Source of the DNA: Hyphomicrobiales bacterium
Lineage (GTDB): Bacteria; Pseudomonadota; Alphaproteobacteria; Rhizobiales; Beijerinckiaceae
Direction of reading: 5' to 3'
Assembly: GCA_017302635.1 (NCBI GenBank)
Contig: JAFLCX010000002.1
Coordinates: 992,975 to 1,056,974 of the forward strand
Length of the DNA stretch: 64,000 bases
Both the position numbers and the translations under genes were made by a program. The notes under the pieces were generated by a model that saw only the letters and a program-made list of their open reading frames with translations, was not told the origin of the DNA and did no database searches. Positions 56,574-64,000 of the stretch are shown here, piece by piece (within the stretch, counting starts at the first letter, position 1; every line of letters begins with the position of its first letter).

Positions 56574-56890
56574 GGGCGTTCGCTGTTGTCGCGGCCAGCC
56601 TGCTGGCCGCTGGCTCTGCACTCGCGCAGCAGCCGCCGGACCCGTTCACCTTGCCGCCGCCGACGCAGCGCCCGGCCCCTCCGGGACAGCCGACGCCCGC
56701 GCAACCGCAGGTGATCACGATGGAGGTGCTGGCGCGGCAGGGTTTCGAGGTGAAGGCGATCGAGCGTGGATCGGAGCGTTCGAACGGCTTTCTGGTGCTG
56801 ATGCAGCGCGCGGGCGAAATCCGCACATGCCTGATGCGGATTGAGCGAGCGCAAGGGCAAGCGCCTCGCCAGACAAGTATCTGTTTCTGA
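56570..56890 (+). CDS. Small exported protein after nuoD
   Basis: A 106-residue protein with a signal peptide ([18 protein letters not shown]) starting at a GTG that overlaps the nuoD stop (GTGA). A Pro/Thr/Gln-rich linker leads to a compact end with [15 protein letters not shown] and two cysteines (RTCLMR and SICF). No family recognised. Overlap with nuoD suggests translational coupling. The gene is the only one between nuoD and the repeat at 56970. Confidence 0.65.
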   Translation: MRAFAVVAASLLAAGSALAQQPPDPFTLPPPTQRPAPPGQPTPAQPQVITMEVLARQGFEVKAIERGSERSNGFLVLMQRAGEIRTCLMRIERAQGQAPRQTSICF

Positions 56891-56969
56891 GCGGAATACC
56901 CGCCCGGATTTGAGCGTGAGAAATTCGATTTTTTGACCTTTGGAGGCTTGCTCCGGACGGTCATGGTGC

Positions 56970-57018
56970 TAGAGCAGGCTTCGAAAAAGTGGAAACCGGT
57001 TTTTCGAGAAAAGCTTGC
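56970..57018. repeat. Dispersed palindromic repeat, GTGG..ACCGGTTTTT family, copy 2
   Basis: The left arm GCAGGCTTCGAAAAA and right arm TTTTTCGAGAAAAGCTTGC pair apart from a short bulge; the centre GTGGAAACCGG is the conserved core of this Rhizobiales repeat family. It lies in the 197-base gap between the exported gene and nuoE. Confidence 0.75.
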
Positions 57019-57087
57019 GACCACGAGTATCAGTTGACCCGATGCGCCGGTCACCTCTGACCGCGCGTCGCATTTTGAGGATGGACG

Positions 57088-58236
57088 ATGGCCCAACGCC
57101 GCCCCGCTCCGGAAGAGGTTCAGCCGAAAAGCTTTGCCTTCAACGCTGCCAACCAGAAATGGGTGGCCGGGCAGGTCGCGAAATATCCCGCCGGAAGGCA
57201 GGCCTCGGCGGTGATTCCGCTGCTCTGGCAAGCGCAGAAACAGGCTGGCGGTTGGCTGCCGCGCGTGGCGATCGAACATGTGGCCGATGTGCTGGACATG
57301 CCGCCGATCCGCGTGATGGAGGTCGCGACTTTCTACACCATGTTCAATCTCGAGCCGGTGGGCGAGCATTTCATCCAGCTTTGCGGCACGGTGCCTTGCC
57401 ACTGCATGGGCGCGGTGGAGTTGAAGCAGGTGCTGGCGAAGCGTATCGGCGAGCAGCGCCATGTGACGGCCGACGGCAAGTTCTCGTGGCTCGAGGTCGA
57501 GTGCCTGGGGGCGTGCTGCAACGCGCCGATGGTGCAGATCAACGACGATTATTACGAGGACCTCACACCCGAGAATTTCTCGAAACTGCTGGATGATCTG
57601 GCCGCCGGCAAGGCTGTGAAGAAGGGCTCGCAGCAGGGACGCGTCTCGTCCGAGCCGCTGGGCAAGATCACGACACTCACCGACAAGAGTCTCTACGACG
57701 GCTCGATGGTGGGCGGCTGGAAGAAAGCCTTTGACGAGCGTGTCGTGGCGCAAGCAAAAGCGAAGGCCGAAGCCGCGAAGGCTGCCGAGGCGGCCAAATC
57801 GGCGATTGGTGCAGCGCCTGCACCCGCGCCGAATGCGCCGGTCGTGACCGCGCCGGCCAAGGCGGAAGCTCCGGCCAAGAAGGCAGCTCCTGCCAAGAAA
57901 ACGGCGCTCGCTACGGCGGAAACTCCGGTCGCTGCTCCCGTTTCGGACAAGGCGAAGCCCGAATTGCTCAAAAAGCCACGCACCGGCAAGGGCGATGATT
58001 TGAAACTGATCTGGGGTGTTGGGCCGAAGCTCGAGAAAATGCTCCAGAAAATGGGTGTTTTCCACTTCGATCAGATCGCAATCTGGACGAAGGACAACCT
58101 CGCATGGGTTGACCAGAATCTCGAAGGCTTCAAGGGCCGCGCCGAGCGCGACGACTGGATCGGGCAATCGAAGAAGCTCGCCACCGGCTGGCGGCCCGAG
58201 AACGCCGTGGGCGACAAGCCCGCGGGCAAGAAGTGA
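57088..58236 (+). CDS. nuoE: NADH-quinone oxidoreductase subunit E with C-terminal extension
   Basis: The 24-kDa-type subunit with the N1a [2Fe-2S] cluster: cysteines 99 and 104 (LCGTVPCHC) and 139 and 143 (ECLGACC). Residues about 1-205 are the normal NuoE. An Ala/Lys/Pro linker (about 215-300) then leads to a small domain at about 302-366, DDLKLIWGVGPKLEKML...FHFDQIAIWTKDN...FKGRAERDDWIGQ, which looks like a helix-hairpin-helix module. Extended NuoE proteins are known in Rhizobiales. The frame is continuous, so this is a fusion and not a frameshift. Role of the extra domain unknown. Confidence 0.93.
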   Translation: MAQRRPAPEEVQPKSFAFNAANQKWVAGQVAKYPAGRQASAVIPLLWQAQKQAGGWLPRVAIEHVADVLDMPPIRVMEVATFYTMFNLEPVGEHFIQLCGTVPCHCMGAVELKQVLAKRIGEQRHVTADGKFSWLEVECLGACCNAPMVQINDDYYEDLTPENFSKLLDDLAAGKAVKKGSQQGRVSSEPLGKITTLTDKSLYDGSMVGGWKKAFDERVVAQAKAKAEAAKAAEAAKSAIGAAPAPAPNAPVVTAPAKAEAPAKKAAPAKKTALATAETPVAAPVSDKAKPELLKKPRTGKGDDLKLIWGVGPKLEKMLQKMGVFHFDQIAIWTKDNLAWVDQNLEGFKGRAERDDWIGQSKKLATGWRPENAVGDKPAGKK

Positions 58237-58243
58237 GGTTCTG

Positions 58244-58765
58244 ATGCGCGCTGAGGTTTTCACGCCGGGCTTGAAAGTGATGGGGGCGATCACCGCCTCC
58301 GCACTTCTGGCCGCGTGCATTCCCTCGTCGCGCGAGATGAAAGCGAGCTTCTCGCTTGCCGATCATCAGCCCTGGGCCGCCAAGGGCAATGCCGGCGTCG
58401 ATGGCGAGGGTTTCATCCGCCGTCCGAATGGCTGGCTCGCGCGCTGCTCAGGCAACAAGGTCTACCTCGTGCCCGCCAGCGCCTATTTCCGCGAGTGGAT
58501 CGATATCCGCCGCTCGGGCGCGCAGGTGGCGAATGCGTCGGAGCTCACCAAGCTCCACAGGGAAGCGCAGCGCGAAACCCAATGCGACCAACGCGGGCGC
58601 TTCGCTTTCTCCGATCTACCGGCCGGAAAATGGTTTGTCATCACGCGGATTTCCTACGAAGCCCGGAATGACGATTTCTCCGAGGATGCGCTCTACGTGG
58701 CCGAGGTCGAAACGACCTCCGGCAAGCGCGCGGATGTCATCCTCTCCAACCCGAACAGGATCTAG
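58244..58765 (+). CDS. Lipoprotein between nuoE and nuoF
   Basis: A 173-residue protein with a lipobox (ITASALLAAC) and a beta-rich mature part containing GFIRRPNGWLARCSGNKVYLVPAS, TQCDQRGRFAFSDLPAGKWFVITRI and AEVETTSGKRADVIL. The RGRFAFSDLPAGKW stretch resembles a carboxypeptidase-regulatory or transthyretin-like strand pair. It starts eight bases after nuoE and ends six bases before nuoF, so it is firmly within the operon. Likely outer or inner membrane anchored in the periplasm. Function unknown. Confidence 0.72.
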   Translation: MRAEVFTPGLKVMGAITASALLAACIPSSREMKASFSLADHQPWAAKGNAGVDGEGFIRRPNGWLARCSGNKVYLVPASAYFREWIDIRRSGAQVANASELTKLHREAQRETQCDQRGRFAFSDLPAGKWFVITRISYEARNDDFSEDALYVAEVETTSGKRADVILSNPNRI

Positions 58766-58771
58766 AACGAC

Positions 58772-60073
58772 ATGCTCGCCGATCGCGATCGCATCTTCAC
58801 GAACCTCTACGGGCTTCAGGACCCGGGCCTCAAGGGCGCGCTGAAACGCGGCAACTGGGATGGCACCAAGCACATCCTCTCGATGGGGCGTGACTGGATC
58901 ATCGACGAGATGAAAGCCTCGGGCCTGCGCGGGCGCGGTGGGGCAGGGTTCCCCACCGGCATGAAGTGGAGCTTCATGCCCAAAGTGAATGATGGCCGGC
59001 CGCATTACCTCGTTGTGAATGCTGACGAGAGCGAGCCCGGCACCTGCAAGGATCGCGAGATTATGCGGCATGATCCGCATCTTCTCATCGAGGGCTGCCT
59101 GATCGCGAGCTTCGCGATGGGCGCGCATGCCGCCTATATCTATATCCGTGGCGAGTATATCGCCGAGCGCGAGGCGCTCCAGCGCGCGGTGGACGAAGCC
59201 TATGAGGCGAAGCTCGTCGGGAAGGACAACAAACACGGATATCCGTTTGATATCTATGTTCATCACGGCGCTGGCGCCTACATTTGCGGCGAGGAAACGG
59301 CCCTGCTCGAAAGCCTTGAGGGCAAGAAGGGCCAGCCGCGCCTGAAGCCGCCATTTCCGGCCAATATGGGCCTGTATGGCTGCCCGACGACCGTGAACAA
59401 CGTCGAATCCATCGCGGTGGCGGGCACGATCCTGCGCCGGGGCGCGGGCTGGTTCTCCGGCATTGGCCGTCCGAACAACACCGGCACCAAGCTCTTCTGC
59501 GTCTCGGGCCATGTGAACCGGCCCTGCAATGTCGAGGAGGCGATGGGCATCCCGTTCCGCGAACTCATCGACAAGCATTGCGGCGGCATTCGCGGCGGCT
59601 GGGATAACCTGCTCGCGGTGATCCCCGGCGGCTGCTCGGTGCCGATGGTTCCGGCGGAGCAGATTTCGGACGCCTTCATGGATTTCGACACCCTGCGCGG
59701 CCTCAAATCCGGCCTTGGCACGGCGGCGGTGATGGTGTTCGACAAATCGACCGATCTCATCTCGGCGATCGCGCGCATCGCCTATTTCTACAAGCACGAG
59801 AGCTGCGGGCAGTGCACGCCCTGCCGCGAAGGCACGGGCTGGATGTGGCGCATCATGACGCGCATGGCCGAAGGGCGCGCACACAAGCGCGAGATCGACA
59901 TGCTGCTCGATGTGACGACCCGCGTCGAAGGGCACACGATCTGCGCGCTCGGCGATGCGGCTGCCTGGCCCATTCAGGGGCTGATCCGGCATTTCCGGCC
60001 CGAAATCGAGAAGCGTATCGACCAGTATTCAGCCAATCCGCACAGCGACCCTGTGCGCGTCGCGGCGGAGTGA
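58772..60073 (+). CDS. nuoF: NADH-quinone oxidoreductase subunit F
   Basis: The 433-residue 51-kDa-type subunit that binds NADH, FMN and cluster N3. Motifs are the NADH site [13 protein letters not shown], the FMN region [14 protein letters not shown] and [11 protein letters not shown], and the 4Fe-4S ligands [12 protein letters not shown] with a later cysteine in HTICALGDA. It is complete and of normal length. nuoG starts four bases after its stop. Confidence 0.97.
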   Translation: MLADRDRIFTNLYGLQDPGLKGALKRGNWDGTKHILSMGRDWIIDEMKASGLRGRGGAGFPTGMKWSFMPKVNDGRPHYLVVNADESEPGTCKDREIMRHDPHLLIEGCLIASFAMGAHAAYIYIRGEYIAEREALQRAVDEAYEAKLVGKDNKHGYPFDIYVHHGAGAYICGEETALLESLEGKKGQPRLKPPFPANMGLYGCPTTVNNVESIAVAGTILRRGAGWFSGIGRPNNTGTKLFCVSGHVNRPCNVEEAMGIPFRELIDKHCGGIRGGWDNLLAVIPGGCSVPMVPAEQISDAFMDFDTLRGLKSGLGTAAVMVFDKSTDLISAIARIAYFYKHESCGQCTPCREGTGWMWRIMTRMAEGRAHKREIDMLLDVTTRVEGHTICALGDAAAWPIQGLIRHFRPEIEKRIDQYSANPHSDPVRVAAE

Positions 60074-60077
60074 AGCT

Positions 60078-62141
60078 ATGACCAAGATCCTCGTCGATGA
60101 TGTCGAAATCGATGTGCCGCCGCATTACACGCTGCTTCAGGCGGCAGAGGCGGCTGGCGCTGAAATTCCGCGCTTCTGCTACCACGAGCGGCTCTCGATC
60201 GCCGGCAATTGCCGCATGTGCCTCGTGGAAGTGAAGGGTGGCCCGCCCAAGCCGCAGGCCTCCTGCGCCATGAATGTGCGCGATGTGCGCGGTGGCCCGG
60301 ATGGCTCGCTGCCGCAATTCTTCACCAAGTCGCCGATGGTGAAGAAGGCGCGCGAGGGGGTGATGGAGTTCATGCTCATCAACCATCCGCTCGATTGCCC
60401 GATCTGCGATCAGGGCGGTGAATGCGATCTGCAAGATCAGGCGATGGCCTATGGCAAGGATGCCTCGCGCTATCAGGAAGACAAGCGCGCGGTTGAAGAC
60501 AAATACATCGGCCCGCTCGTGAAAACCGTGATGACGCGCTGCATCCACTGCACGCGCTGTGTGCGGTTCACCACCGAGGTTGCAGGCATCACGGAACTTG
60601 GCCTGCTGGGCAGGGGTGAGGATGCCGAAATTACCACCTATCTCGAAAAGGCCATGACCTCCGAGATGCAGGGCAACGTCATCGACCTCTGCCCGGTGGG
60701 CGCGCTGACATCGCGGCCCTACGCCTTCAATGCCCGCCCTTGGGAACTGCAAAAAACCGAGAGCATCGACGTGATGGACGCGCTCGGCTCGGCGATCCGG
60801 GTGGATTCGCGCGGTCGCGAGGTGATGCGGGTAATGCCGCGCGTCAACGAGGCGATCAACGAGGAATGGATTTCCGACAAGACACGCTTCATTTGGGACG
60901 GTCTGAAAACCCAGCGCCTTGATCGCCCCTATATCCGCGAGAACGGCAAGCTGCGCCCGGCTTCATGGGGTGAGGCGTTCACGGTCATCGCCGCGAAGGT
61001 GAAAGCGACAAATCCGGCGAAAATCGGCGCGCTTGCGGGTCAGCTTGCCGGCGTTGAAGAGATGTTCGCGCTGAAGCAGCTGATGGCGTCTCTCGGTTCG
61101 CCGAATCTTGACAGCCGCTACCCTGGCTCGCCCCTGCATCCGAAAAACGGGCGCGCGAGCTACCTCTTCAATTCCACCATTGCCGGGATCGAGGAAGCGG
61201 ATGCCATTCTGATCATTGGTTCGAACCCGCGGAAAGAGGCGGCGGTACTCAATGCGCGCATCCGCAAGCGCTACCTCACGGGCAAGGTGACGATTGGTCT
61301 GGTCGGTGAGCAGGCGGACCTCTCATATCCCTACAACTATCTCGGTGCCGGGCCGGAAAGTCTCGAAAAGCTCATCAAAGACGCCCCGTCCAACCTGGAA
61401 AAGCCCATTATTATCGTTGGGCAGGGCGCGCTCAACCGTCCCGACGGCGCCGCAATCCTTGCCCGGGTGGCGGATCTCGCGGCCAAGAAGGGTGTGATCA
61501 AAGACGGCTGGAACGGCTTCAACATCCTCCACACCGAAGCCAGCGCTGTGGGCGCACTCGATCTCGGCTTTGTGCCGGGCGAAGGCGGGCTCGATACCGC
61601 GGCGATGCTGAAACCCGGCGCGATCGATGTGCTGTTCAACCTCGGCGCCGATGAGGTGGAAATCCCGGCTGGCGCGTTCGTGGTTTATCAGGGCACACAT
61701 GGCGATGCCGGTGCTCACCGGGCGGATGTGATTCTCCCCGGAGCGGCTTACACGGAGAAATCCGCGACCTACGTGAATACCGAAGGTCGCGTGCAGATGA
61801 CCAATCGCGCCGTTTTCCCGCCGGGCGAGGCGAAGGAAGATTGGGCGATTGTCCGCGCCCTGTCAGACGTTCTGGGCGCAAAACTCCCGTATGACAGCCT
61901 GAATGGCTTGCGCGCGGCGCTCTATGCCGCTTTCCCGCATTTCGCGGGGCTCGATACAATCTCGGCCGGTGATGCGTCCAGCATATCCGCCCTTGCCAAA
62001 ATGGGCGGGAAGGCGGAGAAGGCCGCATTCGTCAACCCCGTTGGCGCTTTCCACCTGACGAATGCGATTGCCCGCGCCTCGAAGGTGATGGGTGAATGCG
62101 CATCGCTCGCTTCCGGCAACGCCGCTTTGGCCGCAGAATAA
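60078..62141 (+). CDS. nuoG: NADH-quinone oxidoreductase subunit G
   Basis: The 687-residue 75-kDa-type subunit with several Fe-S clusters. The N-terminal [2Fe-2S] motif is [17 protein letters not shown], the His-ligated cluster is [17 protein letters not shown], and [10 protein letters not shown] leads the next 4Fe-4S set with [10 protein letters not shown]. The C-terminal half resembles molybdopterin oxidoreductases without the cofactor. The length is standard for alphaproteobacteria. Confidence 0.97.
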   Translation: MTKILVDDVEIDVPPHYTLLQAAEAAGAEIPRFCYHERLSIAGNCRMCLVEVKGGPPKPQASCAMNVRDVRGGPDGSLPQFFTKSPMVKKAREGVMEFMLINHPLDCPICDQGGECDLQDQAMAYGKDASRYQEDKRAVEDKYIGPLVKTVMTRCIHCTRCVRFTTEVAGITELGLLGRGEDAEITTYLEKAMTSEMQGNVIDLCPVGALTSRPYAFNARPWELQKTESIDVMDALGSAIRVDSRGREVMRVMPRVNEAINEEWISDKTRFIWDGLKTQRLDRPYIRENGKLRPASWGEAFTVIAAKVKATNPAKIGALAGQLAGVEEMFALKQLMASLGSPNLDSRYPGSPLHPKNGRASYLFNSTIAGIEEADAILIIGSNPRKEAAVLNARIRKRYLTGKVTIGLVGEQADLSYPYNYLGAGPESLEKLIKDAPSNLEKPIIIVGQGALNRPDGAAILARVADLAAKKGVIKDGWNGFNILHTEASAVGALDLGFVPGEGGLDTAAMLKPGAIDVLFNLGADEVEIPAGAFVVYQGTHGDAGAHRADVILPGAAYTEKSATYVNTEGRVQMTNRAVFPPGEAKEDWAIVRALSDVLGAKLPYDSLNGLRAALYAAFPHFAGLDTISAGDASSISALAKMGGKAEKAAFVNPVGAFHLTNAIARASKVMGECASLASGNAALAAE

Positions 62142-62151
62142 GGAGGGGACA

Positions 62152-63318
62152 TTGGTCGATTACACTCCCCCCGCCAAACGATCGCTGGTCGGACCGGTGA
62201 TTCTCGGCACCATGGTGCTGGTTGTACTGGCGCTTGCTGGATGGGCCGCCTTTCTCATTCTGCCTTACCTTGTTCTGCAGACGACATGGTTCATTCCGAC
62301 TCTGATTGTTATCGCGAAGAGCCTTCTGCTGCTCGTTGCCCTGCTGGTGTTCATTGCCTACATCCTTCTGGCTGATCGAAAGATCTGGGCTGCGGTGCAG
62401 CTGAGGCGTGGCCCCAACGTCGTGGGCCCGTGGGGTCTGTTCCAGAGCTTCGCGGACTTGCTGAAATTCGTGCTGAAAGAGCCGGTTGTGCCGGCTTCGG
62501 CCGACAAGGTTCTGTTCCTGCTGGCCCCGCTGCTCACCTGCGTTCTGGCGCTTGCGGCCTGGGCCGTGATTCCGGTGCATCCGGGCTGGGCGATCGCTGA
62601 TATCAATGTCGGTGTGCTCTACATCTTCGCGATTTCGTCGCTCGGTGTTTACGGCATCATTATCGGCGGCTGGGCTTCGAACTCGAAATATCCGTTCCTT
62701 GGCGCGCTGCGCTCGGCGGCGCAGATGGTTTCCTATGAGGTCTCGATCGGTTTCGTGATCATCACGGTGCTGATGCTGGTGGGTTCGCTGAACCTCACCG
62801 ATATCGTGCTGGCGCAGCAGAATTCTGGCCCGGCGCACTGGCTCGGGGTGCCTTGGTTCACGATGCTGAACTGGTTCTTCATTCCGCTGTTCCCGATGTT
62901 CGTGATCTTCTTCATCTCGGCTCTGGCCGAGACGAACCGCCCACCTTTCGATCTGCCGGAAGCGGAATCCGAACTCGTGGCGGGCTTCATGTCGGAATAT
63001 GGCTCGACGCCGTATCTCCTGTTCATGCTGGGCGAATACGTGGCGATCATGACCATGTGCGCGCTCACCACCATCCTGTTCCTTGGGGGCTGGACCGCGC
63101 CGATCAATGCCGCGCCCTTCACCTGGGTGCCGGGCGTGGTGTGGTTCGTCATCAAGATGTGCGCCGTGTTCTTCATGTTCGCGATGGTGAAGGCCATGGT
63201 GCCGCGCTACCGCTACGACCAGTTGATGCGGCTAGGCTGGAAGGTTTTCCTGCCACTCAGCCTTGGCGCGGTGGTTTTGGTGGCTGCGGTTCTGCAGCTC
63301 ACCGGCTGGTATCGGTAA
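62152..63318 (+). CDS. nuoH: NADH-quinone oxidoreductase subunit H
   Basis: The 388-residue membrane subunit that links the quinone site to proton channels, with eight or nine hydrophobic segments. Motifs are [22 protein letters not shown] (in part), YEVSIG, and [20 protein letters not shown] (in part). I chose the TTG start because the SD AGGAGGGG at 62141-62148 sits right before it and the family N-terminus follows. In-frame upstream codons belong to nuoG. Confidence 0.95.
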   Translation: MVDYTPPAKRSLVGPVILGTMVLVVLALAGWAAFLILPYLVLQTTWFIPTLIVIAKSLLLLVALLVFIAYILLADRKIWAAVQLRRGPNVVGPWGLFQSFADLLKFVLKEPVVPASADKVLFLLAPLLTCVLALAAWAVIPVHPGWAIADINVGVLYIFAISSLGVYGIIIGGWASNSKYPFLGALRSAAQMVSYEVSIGFVIITVLMLVGSLNLTDIVLAQQNSGPAHWLGVPWFTMLNWFFIPLFPMFVIFFISALAETNRPPFDLPEAESELVAGFMSEYGSTPYLLFMLGEYVAIMTMCALTTILFLGGWTAPINAAPFTWVPGVVWFVIKMCAVFFMFAMVKAMVPRYRYDQLMRLGWKVFLPLSLGAVVLVAAVLQLTGWYR

Positions 63319-63330
63319 GGGGAGGGACGG

Positions 63331-63819
63331 ATGTCACTGTCTCAGGCCGCAAGCGGGCTTCTCTTGAAGGAATTCGCCTCAGCCTTCGTGCTGACGATGC
63401 GCTATTTCTTCAAGCCGAAAGCGACGCTGAACTACCCGTTCGAAAAGGGGCGGCTCTCGCCCCGTTTCCGCGGAGAGCATGCCCTGCGCCGCTACCCGAA
63501 CGGCGAGGAACGCTGCATCGCCTGCAAATTGTGCGAGGCGATCTGTCCGGCGCAGGCCATCACGATCGAGGCCGGGCCGCGCCGCAACGACGGCACGCGC
63601 CGCACGACGCGCTACGATATCGACATGACCAAATGCATCTATTGCGGCTTCTGCCAGGAAGCCTGCCCGGTGGATGCGATTGTCGAGGGGCCGAATTTCG
63701 AATTCGCGACCGAAACGCGCGAGGAGCTGTTCTACGACAAGGACAAGCTGCTGGCGAACGGCGCGCGCTGGGAGCGGGAAATCGCGCGCAATATCGCGAT
63801 GGACGCGCCGTATCGCTGA
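63331..63819 (+). CDS. nuoI: NADH-quinone oxidoreductase subunit I
   Basis: The 162-residue 23-kDa-type subunit with clusters N6a and N6b. Two complete CxxCxxCxxxCP motifs are seen: [12 protein letters not shown] and [12 protein letters not shown]. The [16 protein letters not shown] lead-in is typical of NuoI. The gene is complete. Confidence 0.97.
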   Translation: MSLSQAASGLLLKEFASAFVLTMRYFFKPKATLNYPFEKGRLSPRFRGEHALRRYPNGEERCIACKLCEAICPAQAITIEAGPRRNDGTRRTTRYDIDMTKCIYCGFCQEACPVDAIVEGPNFEFATETREELFYDKDKLLANGARWEREIARNIAMDAPYR

Positions 63820-63831
63820 GGGAAAGCCAGA

Positions 63832-64000
63832 ATGTCCGTCGTTTCCCTCTTCTTCTACCTGTTCTCGGGTGTGCTGATCGCCTCGGCCGTGATGGTCGTC
63901 GCGAGCCGAAACCCGGTCCACGCCGTGCTGTTCCTCATCCTCGCGTTCTTCAACGCGGCAGGGCTTTTCCTGCTGATGGGGGCGGAATTCCTCGCGATGA
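63832..64000 (+). CDS. nuoJ: NADH-quinone oxidoreductase subunit J, N-terminal part
   Basis: The first 56 residues are visible before the window ends. Two hydrophobic segments ([17 protein letters not shown] and [19 protein letters not shown]) and the SRNPVHAVL loop match NuoJ. The start follows nuoI by 12 bases. The rest of the operon (nuoK onward) should lie to the right. Confidence 0.93.
   Translation, partial: MSVVSLFFYLFSGVLIASAVMVVASRNPVHAVLFLILAFFNAAGLFLLMGAEFLAM

Noticed and set aside
57700..58236. Frameshift joining NuoE to a separate gene
   Set aside because: The frame is continuous, the linker is natural for an Ala/Lys-rich hinge, and extended NuoE proteins occur in this order.
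56491..58320. 609-codon open frame antisense to nuoE
   Set aside because: It covers the repeat, nuoE and parts of two other genes on the opposite strand and has no ribosome site or domain.

Overview
The window reads as core chromosome of an alphaproteobacterium, most likely of the order Hyphomicrobiales (Rhizobiales). The support is the GC-rich coding sequence, an RNase E with a long acidic insert in its S1 domain and a C-terminal GWW motif, an RF2 with the SPY tripeptide, a suf operon headed by a NifS-type desulfurase behind a perfect Irr-type iron box, an NADH dehydrogenase operon in alphaproteobacterial order with a C-terminally extended NuoE, and short palindromic repeats of kinds seen between genes in this order. 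I see no prophage, insertion sequence, CRISPR array or plasmid backbone.

Layout. 1-2470: end of an MBL-fold hydrolase, then gatC-gatA. 2580-5261: rne on the minus strand, with a 560-base gap before amiC (AMIN amidase), mrcA (PBP1A) and prfB. 11055-18619: M23 endopeptidase, one-cysteine Bcp peroxiredoxin, a large AsmA/DUF3971 protein, tyrS and an alpha/beta hydrolase. 18700-27800: iron-sulfur assembly (nifS-like, sufB, a secreted NTR/TIMP-like protein, sufC, sufD, sufS, sufT, a secreted lipocalin-like protein, then sufA beyond an antisense GNAT gene). 27805-33539: two overlapping TfoX-N genes, a small orphan, a DEAD-box helicase, a small membrane protein, an LTXXQ-type periplasmic protein and a chemoreceptor. 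33734-40954: parE, a YiiX-like hydrolase, a 75-residue membrane protein, glnA, glnB and a TAT-exported cupredoxin protein without copper ligands. 41241-52556: tRNA-Leu, tig, a BenE-type transporter, clpP, clpX, lon, two secreted ClpP-fold paralogues around tRNA-Val, tRNA-Asp, an EamA exporter and a small secreted protein. 52761-64000: nuoA to nuoJ, with four small exported proteins inserted between nuoC and nuoF; nuoJ is cut by the window end.

How the parts work together. Cell-wall synthesis and remodelling (amiC, mrcA, M23), translation (gatCA, prfB, tyrS, tRNAs), protein quality control (tig, clpP, clpX, lon), nitrogen signalling (glnB-glnA), cluster assembly (suf) and respiratory complex I, a major user of Fe-S clusters, are all represented. 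The unusual parts are additions to core operons: exported proteins inside suf and nuo, an in-frame insertion in GatA, palindromic repeats inside operons, and exported ClpP-fold proteins beside the cytosolic protease cluster. I did not find a clearly new multi-gene system. The exported genes embedded in the nuo operon are the best candidate for one.
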